Of a stretch of 64,000 nt of DNA, positions 54,473 through 64,000 are shown in pieces. This DNA is from Ailurus styani (lineage: Eukaryota > Chordata > Mammalia > Carnivora > Ailuridae). The stretch lies in NCBI GenBank assembly GCA_002007465.1, contig LNAC01000018.1:2989800-3053799 (forward strand), in the 5' to 3' direction. The notes under the pieces are model-generated. The model saw only the letters and a list, made by a program, of their open reading frames with translations. It did no database searches and had not been told where the DNA came from. The position numbers were made by a program, and so were the translations under genes. Each line of letters starts with the position of its first letter. Position 1 is the first letter of the stretch.

Positions 54473-54949
54473 CTGTAAATGAACAATAAAAGTAATACTC
54501 ATTACTTAAAGACCTCTTTCTACTCTTCCCCCCACCCCGCCCCAATTATTTTCTCCTTTTTGGAGTTGAATATAATTTAGACCAGTTAAACTCAAAGTGT
54601 GTTTTGCTAACTAACACGCATCTACAAATTGTGTCATCAGTCCTGAAATGAGTAAAAAAGTTGAGAGTAAGAATCTGGAAACCTTTATAGAAATTTTTAT
54701 GGCTGCTAAATCAAATGAAAAAATGGGCTTCTATTTTATATGTCTTTAATTTTTTTCATTTCATTTTTTCAGTAATTCATTTTTGTTGTGTTTTACAACA
54801 CCTGATAGGTTGGAAAAAACAACTTCACTGTAGATAAATTGAGAAGCACTGGTTTAGTCATCCTAAAATGAGGACTAGGAAGCTGATGGGAGTATTTACT
54901 TCATTGGTCTTTTTCCACTGGGCAGAAAAATGGCACCTTTCCCTTTTGT

Positions 54950-56885
54950 TTTATTTAGCTATTTTTTATTGAGGTGGTATTCATAAACCTTAAAATTCAC
55001 CCTTACAAAGAGTTCAACTCAGTGGTTTTTTAGTATGTTTACAGGAAACCATCATTATTATGTAATTCCAGAACATTTTCAATACCCCAAATAGAAACTC
55101 TATGCCCATTAGCAGCCTTTCCTCGTTTTTCCCCCTCCCCTGGCTCCTGACAACTGCTAATCTACTCTCTGTCTCTGTGGATTTGCCTACTCTGGACATT
55201 TCACATAAATGGAATCATACAATGTGTGGCCTTTTGTGTCTGACCTCCTTCACTTAACATAATGTTTTCAAGGTTCATTTGTGTTGTAGCATGGATCAGA
55301 ACTATATTTCCTTTTTAAGTTTGAGTAATACTCCATTTTATCTATTATCTATTTTTACCTTGGTTGTTTACACTTAAGGTATCATGTCTAAGAAGGCATT
55401 GCTAGCTACAAAGTCATGAAGATTTATTTATACCTGTATTTTCTTCTAAGAGCTTTACAATTGTAGCTTTTACATTTAGGTCTTTGATCCATTTTTATTT
55501 AGTTTTTATATACGCTGTGGAATAGAGGTACAACTTCATTCATTTGTATGTGGATATCTGTTTTCACCAGCACCATTTGTTTAAAAAAAACAGTTTTTTT
55601 CCCCATCACTTTGCTTTAGCACTCTTGTTGAAAATCAATTGACTATAAATGTATGGGTTTATTTTGGACTCTCAATTTCATTCCATTGATCTATGTCTAT
55701 TCTTATGCCAGTACCACACTGTCTTGATTACTGTAGTTTTGTAGTTAAGTTTATTTATTTTTAAAAAGATTTTATTTATTTATTTTAGAGATAGAGAGCA
55801 TGAGCGGGAGGGAGGTGTAGAAGGAGAGGGAAAAGCAGACTCTGTGCCAGGAGTAGGGCCCAATGCCTGGCTCAATCCCATGACCCTGAGATCATGACCT
55901 GAGACAAAATCAAGGTCAGATGCTTAACGAACTGACTGAGCCATCTAGACATCCCATTATAGTTAAATTTTAAAGTTGAGAAGTGTAATTTCTCTTTGTT
56001 AGTCTTTTTCAAGATTATTTCGACTATTCTGGATCCTTTGCATTTCCACAAGAATTTTAGGGTCATCTTGTAAATTTCTGCAATCAAGCCAGCTGGGAAG
56101 CTGATAGGAGTTGGTGTTGAACCATAGCTCAATCTGGGGAGTATTATTGCCATCTTATCAATATTAAGTCTTTCACTCAATTTATTTGGATCTTCTTTCT
56201 TTTATGATGGACAGATCTTGTATTTCTTCTGTTATATATATTCCTATGCATTTTTATTCTTTTTGATGCTATTGTAAATGGAATTTAAAAATTTTTTAAA
56301 ATTTAAATTTAAAATCAAAAAAATTATTTTTGGGTCATTCATTGCTAGTGTACAGAAATACAGTCGATGTCTCTATATTGATCTTGGGTCTTGCAACTTT
56401 TCTCCACTCATTTATTAGCTCTAACAGGTTGTTTCTGGGTTCCTTAGGATTTCCTAAATACAAGATCATGTTATTTGTGAATAGAGATAGTTTTACTTCT
56501 TTCTTTCCAATCTGGATGCCTTTTATTTCATTTTCTTGCTGAATTGCCCTGGCTAGAACCTCCAGTACAGTGATGAATACAAGTGGTGAGAGCAGACATC
56601 CTTGTCTTGCTCCTGATCTTAGGGGGAAAGCTTTCAGTCTTGCACCATTAACTCTGATGTTAGCTCTGGGTTTTTGGTAATGCCCTTAACAGGTTGAGGA
56701 AGTTGCCTTCTATTCCTAGGTTGAGTGTTTTCAGGAAATGGTGTTATATTTTGTCAAATGCTCTATTGGCACCACCTTCCATTCTTTATTCAGTCTTTGT
56801 AAATCTTTCTTTACAAACTGAAAATACTTACTAGACTGTCACTAGGGTGGTAGACAGAAAATATTACTAAAAATGAATCTATTTT
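54950..56885 (-). mobile_element. L1 remnant in IQCH last intron
   Basis: Reverse L1 text throughout: tttttattgaggtggtattc, gacatttcacataaatggaa, gagctttacaattgtagc, catccttgtcttgctcctga. Frames are broken. Confidence 0.85.
55755..55955 (-). mobile_element. Can-SINE inside L1
   Basis: Minus copy with a short GA tract. Flanks tagttaagttta and tagttaaatttta. Confidence 0.92.
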
Positions 56886-57177
56886 TCTTATCAAGTTTTT
56901 GTTATTATTTCTACTTTGTTGAGATTTAAAGTTTTTACCTTTAAACTTTATGGTAAGAGTAAAAAAAAAAAATCAAGACAACAGTTTTACCTGAGAAGGC
57001 TAGAAACCGTGAGATATTTAAAGGTTACTTGAGATTATCTGACTTTTGATAATTTTGAAAGTCAGGTAAATGACAGAGAAATAGCCCTTGTTTTGTCAGT
57101 AGTAGTTGGCTCTGCTAACATTATATCCAAGCTCAGAGTTTACCAGGTCTGTGTGGTTTTGAAGATAAACCAACTGT

Positions 57178-57560
57178 CTTAGTCTGCCCTGGCTGCTATA
57201 ACAAAATACCATAGAGTAGGCGGCTTAAACCACAAAAATTTATTTCTTATGGTTCTAGAGTCTGGGTAATCCAAGGTCAAGATGCCAGCCAATTCAATTC
57301 CTGGTAGGAGCTCACTTTCTGGCTTGCAGACAGCCATCTTCTTGCTGTAGTCTCTCATGGTCGTGGGGGTGGAGACAGAGTGAGAGAGCAGCAAGCTCTG
57401 TGTTCTCTTATAAGGGTACTAATTACATCAAGATGACCCCACCCTCTTGACCTCATTTAAAGATAGCACCTCTCAAAAGTCCCTTCTCCATTTACCATCA
57501 CTTTGGGGTTAGGGTTTCAAAATGTGAATTTTGGGAGGACATAATTCAGTCCATAGCACC
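57178..57560 (-). mobile_element. MaLR (MLT1-type) solitary LTR
   Basis: Reverse LTR: ctggctgctataacaaaata, aatttatttcttatggttct, and at the far end ttttgggaggacataattca. No internal retroviral sequence is present. Confidence 0.8.
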
Positions 57561-57739
57561 ATTTGATTCTGGTTATTAGTTATATTTGGATAGACTAAAC
57601 CGATCATGTGGTGATAGCTCAGAATTTTTCCCAGGCAATAACTGATAAAATGATGCTAGCTGTCAGTAACTTAGAATGTAAATGAAGAGATAGATCCTTT
57701 AGACCAGTGAAAGTCAGTGCAACACTGGGCCTATTTTTC

Positions 57740-57955
57740 TTTTCTTTTCTTTCTTTCTTTCTTTTTTTTTTCTTAAGGTTTTATTTATTTGACAGAGAGA
57801 GACGGTGAGAGAGGGAACACAGGTAGGGGGAGTGGGAGAGGGAGAAGCAGGCTTCCCGCTGAGCAGGGAGCTCGATGCGGGGCTCAATCCCAGGGCCCTG
57901 GGATCATGACCTGAGCTGAAGGCAGACGCTTAAGGACTGAGCCATCCAGGCACCC
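57740..57955 (-). mobile_element. Can-SINE with long pyrimidine tail
   Basis: Exact target duplication ctgggcctatttttc (57725-57739 and 57956-57970). The tail has become a CTTT-type tract. Confidence 0.95.
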
Positions 57956-58249
57956 CTGGGCCTATTTTTCATTGAGTCTTCTCAGTCATGTTGGAAGAAA
58001 AGCAGTGGTCATTCTTCCAACTCATAAAATCACATTGAAGAGTAAAGCATTATCATTATTATTACTGTTACTAGAGAGACCAGGCCCTAGTATAAGGAAA
58101 ATATATTCAAAATTTACATTTTTACAATAAGCTTTTGTTGGGCTTTCCACTTAAGAGAAAGATCACATGTGGTTTCCAGTTGAGTCCTTTGAGTTACTTG
58201 ACCTGTTCAAACATGATGAAGGCCCACGCTGGGAATTGGATGCAGATTT

Positions 58250-59715
58250 TGGTGATCAGTACCATTATTTACAAAAACAGATGCAATGATCAATGGAACA
58301 GAACAGAAAACCCAGAAATGGACCCACAACTATAGGGTCATCTAATCTTCAACAAAGCCAGAAAAAATATCCAATGGAAAAAAGACAGTCTCTTCAACAA
58401 ATGGTGTTGGGAATACTGGACAGCAACAGGCAGAAGAATGAAACTGGACTACTTTCTTACACCAGACACAAAAATAAATTAAAAATGGATGAAAGAGCTA
58501 AATGTGAGACAGGAAACCATCAAAATCCTAGAGGAGAACACAGTCAGCAACGTCTTTGACCTCGGCTATAGCCATGTCCTACTAGACATGTCACTAAAGG
58601 CAAGGGAAATAAAAGCAAAAATGAACTATTGGGACTTCATCAAGATAAAAATCTCCTGCACAGTGAAGGAAATGATCAACAAAAGTAAAAAACAACCTGT
58701 GGAATGGGAGAAGATAGTTGCAAATGACATATCTGATAAAGGAGTGGTATCCCCAATCTATAAAGAACTTATCAACTCAACACCCAAAAAATAATCCAGT
58801 TAAGAAATGGGCAGAAGACATAAGCAGACATTTTTTCCAAAGAAAGCATTCAGATGGCTAACAGATACATGAAAACGCGTTCAGCACCACTCATCATCAG
58901 GGAAATATAAATCAAAACCATGATGAGATACCACCTCACACCTGTTGGAATGGCTAAAATTAACACAGGAAGCAACAGATGTTGGTGAGGATGGGGAACC
59001 CTCTAACACTGTTGATGGGAATGCAAACTGGTGCAGCCAGTTTGGAAAACAATATGGAGGTTCCTCAGAAAGTTAAAAATGGAACTACTCTATGATCCAG
59101 CAATTGCACTCTATGCACTACTAGGTGTTTACCCACAGGTTAAAGATTTATGCAAAGGATTCAAAAATACTGATTCAAAGGGGCACATGCACCCTGATGT
59201 TTATAGCAGCATTATCTATAATAGCCAAACTGTGGAAGGAGCCCAGACGTCCATCAACAGATGAATGGATAAAGAAGATGTGAGATATATATATATAAAA
59301 TGGAATATTAATCAGCCATCAAAAAGAATGAAATCTTGCCGTTTGTAATGATATGGTTGGAACTAGAGTGTCTTATGCTAAGTGAAATAAGAGAAAGACA
59401 AATACCATATGACTTCATTCATGTGGAATTTAAGAACAAGACAGATGAACATATGGGAGGGTCACAAAAAAGAGAGAGAGGGAGAGAGGGAAGCAAACCA
59501 TAAGAGACTCAACTATTAAGAACAAACAGTGTTGATGGAAGAAGGTGGGTGGGGGATGGGCTAGATGAGTGATAGGTATTAAGAAGGGCATTTGTTGTGT
59601 GATGGGCACTGGGGGTTATATGTAAGTGATGAATCACTAAATTCTATACCTGAAACCAATTTTATACTATATGTTAATGAACTAGAATTTAAATAAAAAT
59701 TTGAAATAAAAAAAT
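58250..59715 (+). mobile_element. L1, ORF2 3' part and 3' end
   Basis: Continuous L1 text: gatgcaatgatcaatggaac, caaatggtgttgggaatact, and a 3' UTR with tgatgaatcactaaattcta and an A-rich tail. Several broken ORFs are L1 ORF2 pieces. One of the better preserved L1s in the window, but 5' truncated and dead. Confidence 0.88.
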
Positions 59716-60410
59716 GCCTCATGTTCATCTCTGTTTGGCCTGTGTTTCAAAAACTCTTGTGTGGATCTTGCTCTTGTTTTCTTGCTCTTATTAATATTTC
59801 TACAGTTTGGAGACTTCTGATCAATTACATACAATTAGCTTTCATGGACCAACATCTTTAAAGGCCATTTGGAAGCTTCAAACAGATTAGTGATGAAATT
59901 TCTGCCCCACTTTAGAGAAACAGTGTGGGGTACATGGCCCATGTACCTGCTGAGGGCTTTTTCTATTTCTCTCATCTCCACATTATCCTTCCTGGGGTTT
60001 CAGAACTCCTCTGGTTCTAGAAACGTGGCCTCCCCAGGAATCCTTGGCCAGACACTGTGTTATCTGAAATGTTGAGTAGGTTACCTTCAGGGTTTTGGTG
60101 GTGACTGTCTATGTTTGGTTTCACTGTGACACTTCAGCTTCACCTCTGATCTCAGAGAGACGTGTTGTCTTGTAAACTGGGTTTGGAAATGGCAGCAACT
60201 TAAAACAAGTCTACTATATTTCAAAGAAAAAATTTCAAACTATTAAATTTAACTAACAGGTTCAGTGAGACCCTTATAATATTGACCCGGTACATTATAA
60301 GATATGTACTGCTTCACAATGAAAAAAAAATGGTTTAGCACTTGTTTACAATGCAGCATGAGGTATTTTCAGTCCTTGTATAGAAATTAACCAGAATCGT
60401 TAGTTAATTA

Positions 60411-60698
<288 letters not shown>

Positions 60699-60875
60699 TC
60701 AACAAAGAGGATTTGTGTAATAAATATTTTTTATTAATCAACTTAGCAGAATATAAGAATAGCTTCAGTCATTCCTAGCAAAAGGCTACCACTGAGCTAG
60801 GATAGTAGTATTAGCTCATTTAAAACATTGTTGAGATCTGTGTATAAGAGAATTGTTGCTAAGTATAATTCATAC

Positions 60876-61083
60876 CTGACAATTTCCTTGCCTACGGAGA
60901 TATTTATACCTCGGTATCCTGGGGACTTTTATCTGCGGCTTATTTTCTATTTCATGTATGCAAGCAACTCCTGCCATGTATGAGTCTGCTCCATCCGTGT
61001 TCCTAAGTGTGTCCCATTCCTGAACAGCCAGCTTTATAAAGCTGAACACACTTGAAGGTTTCAGAGACAACTTGCAAACCATC
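60876..61083 (-). CDS. IQCH: IQCH, antepenultimate coding exon
   Basis: The exon gives about 69 residues, including VCKLSLKPSSVFSFIKLAVQ and, further on, IPRYKYLRRQGNCQ. It ends at a good donor (CAG then gtatga, intron base 60875) in phase 0. The 5' boundary is set at the AG of ttctacag (61085-61084), so the first codon takes two bases from an upstream exon outside the window. That acceptor has a poor pyrimidine tract, and AGs a few bases either side are possible. IQCH is an IQ-motif protein of about 1,000 residues, testis-enriched, reported to bind calmodulin and to be needed for spermatogenesis. The IQ motif itself is not in this C-terminal part. Gene identity rests on protein-like composition plus position next to C15orf61 and MAP2K5 as in human; I could not align it to a reference. 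Confidence 0.75.
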
Positions 61084-61250
61084 CTGTAGAATTTCACTGT
61101 GGCCAGTGAACATTCGCAAATGACTAGCTTGTTCTAAGTTTTAGCTTTGAAACAAAACTGCAGAGTAATTCTTCTAGTTATTTTGTGAACTTTCTGTATC
61201 AAAGGGGAAAAATGGATGAATGGATTGATTTTTAAGAATTGTTCTGTCCT

Positions 61251-61460
61251 GGGCGCCTGGGTGGCTCAGTGGGTTAAAGCCGCTGCCTTAGGCTCAGGTC
61301 ATGATCCCAGGGTCCTGGGATCGAGGCCCACATCGGGCTCTCTGCTCAGCAGGGAGCCTGCTTCCTCCTCTCTCCTCTCTCTCTGCCTGCCTCTCTGCCT
61401 ACTTGTAATCTCTCTCTCTGTGTCAAATGAATAAATAAAATCTTTAAAAAAAAAAAAAAA
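61251..61460 (+). mobile_element. Can-SINE, probably young
   Basis: Near-consensus body with pure A tail and an exact 17-bp target duplication aagaattgttctgtcct (61234-61250 and 61461-61477). Confidence 0.96.
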
Positions 61461-61737
61461 AAGAATTGTTCTGTCCTAAGGGTATGAAACTAAAGAGCTG
61501 CCCCTTAAGGCAACTTAAAAAAACTTTGGGTTACTTGCTTCCCAGCTGCTGCCTGTAAATAAGTCATTTTAGAGTGTAAGCCTTCAACGCTTTCCGCATG
61601 GCTGCCTTCCAGCCTGACTGGGCTTTCTGGTAGGTCAGGCTAGGAGCAGAAAGCTTCCCAGGCCCCAGGCAGGAGACTGTCCTGCCACTGGCAGTGTCAC
61701 TTTGGGGAGAAAGCTACTTTAATAAAGCTCTCTGGAT

Positions 61738-61767
61738 CTTCTTCTTCTTCTTCTTCTTCTTCTTCTT
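61738..61767. repeat. (CTT)10 microsatellite
   Basis: Ten perfect CTT units followed by a T tract. On the IQCH transcript strand this is a GAA repeat. Confidence 0.95.
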
Positions 61768-61964
61768 TTTTTTTTCTGAAATGAAGGAATTGGACTGGAT
61801 TAGTGCTTCCAATTTTTTGGAGTTGCTTAGTATCTATTGCCTCTTTTAAGGGAATAATAGCTAAAGGCAAATTCAGAGTCCACAGTTTTTAAAGTGATTT
61901 GTTTTATTTATTTTTACTCTTTATTGCCACACAGTATGTCGATATGTATTAGACCCTGGTGCTT

Positions 61965-62130
61965 TTTTTCTTTTTTAAGATTTTATTTACTTATTTATTT
62001 GACAGAGAGATAGAGCCAGAGAGTACAAGGAGGGGGAATGGCAGAGAGAGAAGCAGCAGCAGGCTTCCAACTGAGCAGGGATCCCAATGTGGGGCTTGAT
62101 CCCAGGACCCAGGGATCATGACCTGATGCC
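61965..62130 (-). mobile_element. Can-SINE, 5' truncated
   Basis: Minus copy that stops after ggatcatgacctgatgcc and so lacks the tRNA head. The exact duplication ttagaccctggtgctt (61949-61964 and 62131-62146) shows the truncation happened at insertion. Confidence 0.94.
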
Positions 62131-62249
62131 TTAGACCCTGGTGCTTCTTAAAACAGCAGATTCCTAGACTCTTCCTCAGATTAGCAGAATCAGATTCTTT
62201 GGGTTTGGGATCCAGGAATGTATAGTTTCACTGAGACCCTCAGATGATT

Positions 62250-62395
62250 CATATATATGTATACACACACATATGTATATATATGTATATATATGTATAT
62301 ATATACATATATATATATATGATTGAGACCCATACTTAAAAAAAATTAATGTGTGCGTGCATGCGTGTGTGTGTGTGTGTGTGTGTTTGTATAAT
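62250..62395. repeat. TA/CA and GT alternating tract
   Basis: Alternating purine-pyrimidine sequence: tatatgtatacacacacata and repeats of tatatatg, then after a short gap gtgtgcgtgcatgcgtgtgt and further GT units. Confidence 0.95.
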
Positions 62396-64000
62396 CCTGG
62401 ATCCACACATGGATTCATGCCTCTGTTGTCATCTCTCCTTAGCCTGCTGGGGTCCATGGTCCCCAGGTTGTGAACCAAGCAGCTGGATGTACTCTAAGTC
62501 CTCTTCCCTATTAATTCACTTCTAGAATTTCCTTCATTTTTCCTTCCTTGAAATTTCTTCTTGAATTCTGCTATTCCCAGAAATATGCCAGTATAAATGG
62601 AGTCAGTATGAAGTTATCCTGGCAAAGCCAGACCACAGAATTCTCATCTGTAAGGTCATTGCACTTGGTGCCCTCCCCTTTCCTAAAGAGGTAGCTGACT
62701 AACACCTTCACCTGATGTGAACCCATTGTAACAAAGCCAAACAAAGCCCAGCCAGTTCAGGAAAAGCCTCTTCTTAAGGCTCCAGAGAAAATCAACACAA
62801 ACAACACAAAGAAGGAAAGTTTGTATTTGTTCATCTTTTCTCTTTCAATATGAATTCTAGAAAACAAAGACTTTCCTGGTAATTATCTACTAAATCATCT
62901 GTTCTCAACCTCCATGTCCACGTGTCAGTGCAACTCCTGATGTACTAATTGTAATCCCACCCATTTATTGCACAGTCAAGAAAGTACAGCTGCAAGCAAA
63001 TGAGAATTTTGGGGATAATCTTGAATCCTACCTAATACTAAGAAGAAGTAAATTAACAAGCTTGGTACACACTTGCACAGGTAGTGATGCACTTCACAGT
63101 AGGCTGAGAATCTCTTCCATAATAGGGTTCCCTACGTAAGATGGCCATATGGTATTGCAAAAGCACACTAGATTCAGGGTCTGGAGACACAAGCTACTGT
63201 GTGACACTGTTAAACCACATCCCTGTTCAAAGACCCAGTCTCCTTTCTACACTATGAGAGTCAGTTAATCCCCAGGGTCCTTCTTTGCTCCAACGTTCCC
63301 TGGTTCTAGGCTGCAGGAAGGGGTGAGAAAGTTGAGAAAGTGAGATAGGAAATAGTAGACAAGGCTCTAGAGCCTTCAGGAGGCCCATGTCAATCAACAG
63401 TGCCCTTTTCTGTAGGATATGTGAGTAGCAGTACCATCTAGAAGGTACACCATTAGGACTATTAACCACCACCAAATCTAGCCTTCAGGTCGAGGCATTC
63501 CTGCCTTGAAATCTCAGGAGCAGGGGTAGGGGTAGTTGAGTGAGCTCCTCTTCATCACCAGCGTAATTATTCATTCTGTAGGCTTCAGCATCAAACCAAC
63601 TTTGCTGCTCACTCAGTTTGATGGTTGCGGAGTTCCTTTTTCATATAAGTCTCTTCTGTCTCCTAAATTCCCTGATGCTCTCCTCTTGCCTGGTTCCTCT
63701 GTGCCCAAGTACCCTCCTGGATAAGTCTTCCTGTGGCCCATACTGTGGGAACTCCGCCTCTGCCCTGTTATCACCATCCCTGTCTCATCCTGTCAGTTGT
63801 AGGACACAGGTTCTGCTTCTGCATGTTGGCCTCTGTTGGGTTTTGCCACCTGCTGGCAGGCTTTCTTTGTGCCATCCTCTCACTGGCCTGGGTCTGTAAA
63901 AGCAGCCTCCTCTTTGAGCTCCTATGGTCATGCTCCCCCCAACTAACTCTCTGGATAGCCTTCACTCTTTGCAGTTGACCTTTCCTGATGCTGTGAGATG

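Larger units (their letters stand above)
61084..64000 (-). other. IQCH: IQCH intron running off the right edge
   Basis: I found no further IQCH exon up to the window end. The stretch contains a full Can-SINE (61251), a (CTT)10 tract (61738), a 5'-truncated SINE (61965) and a TA/GT purine-pyrimidine tract (62250-62395). From 62.4 to 64.0 kb I recognise no repeats or genes. The longest minus ORF there (63227-63475) lacks convincing splice sites. Confidence 0.6.

Noticed and set aside
58293..59264. Series of plus-strand ORFs of 77-101 codons
   Set aside because: They are broken pieces of L1 ORF2, not host genes.
63227..63475. Minus ORF with a protein-like start
   Set aside because: Looked at as a possible upstream IQCH exon, but no consistent acceptor and donor in phase, and the second half is low-complexity.

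Overview
This window is nuclear DNA from a caniform carnivore, probably a mustelid. About 29 tRNA-derived carnivore SINEs (Can-SINEs) are scattered on both strands, with the heads, (CT)n tracts and AATAAA tails of the family. L1, L2, MIR and MaLR remnants fill much of the rest. The mustelid placement is an inference from SINE subtype. Nothing prokaryotic or plasmid-like is present, and coding exons are a very small fraction of the sequence.

Three protein-coding genes could be read directly, all on the minus strand. From right to left, which is the direction of transcription: (1) the last three coding exons of IQCH (61083-60876, 60683-60420, 54472-54356), with the rest of the gene beyond the right edge; (2) complete C15orf61, with exon 1 at 36807-36462 and exon 2 at 32141-32014, joining in phase to a 157-residue protein, with its CpG-island promoter at about 36.2-37.15 kb containing a 36-base run of N; (3) the first two coding exons of MAP2K5 (MEK5; 17750-17616 and 11670-11622) with its CpG-island promoter at about 17.85-18.65 kb. 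The rest of MAP2K5 lies beyond the left edge. The order IQCH - C15orf61 - MAP2K5 in one orientation matches human chromosome 15q23, so the window is the reverse complement of that segment.

Layout: 1-11.6 kb is MAP2K5 intron 2; 11.7-17.6 kb is MAP2K5 intron 1, with a small CpG-rich patch near 12.6 kb; 17.6-18.65 kb is MAP2K5 exon 1 and promoter; 18.7-31.9 kb is intergenic, with an RPL34 processed pseudogene nested in an L2 element, a dense SINE cluster at 21.7-24.0 kb and L1 debris at 26-28 kb; 32.0-36.8 kb is C15orf61; 37.2-54.3 kb is intergenic; 54.3-64 kb is the 3' part of IQCH, whose last intron holds three L1/MaLR blocks.

The genes are neighbours and nothing shows that they work together. 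MAP2K5 encodes the kinase that activates ERK5. IQCH is a testis-enriched calmodulin-binding protein. C15orf61 is a small conserved protein of unknown function with a presequence-like N-terminus. I found no previously undescribed system. The leads worth checking are an exon-like minus-strand ORF at 48.3-48.5 kb, a three-copy ~85-bp repeat carrying a TCF/LEF-type palindrome, a protein-like decayed ORF at 3.7-4.0 kb, and a possible divergent transcript at the C15orf61 promoter.
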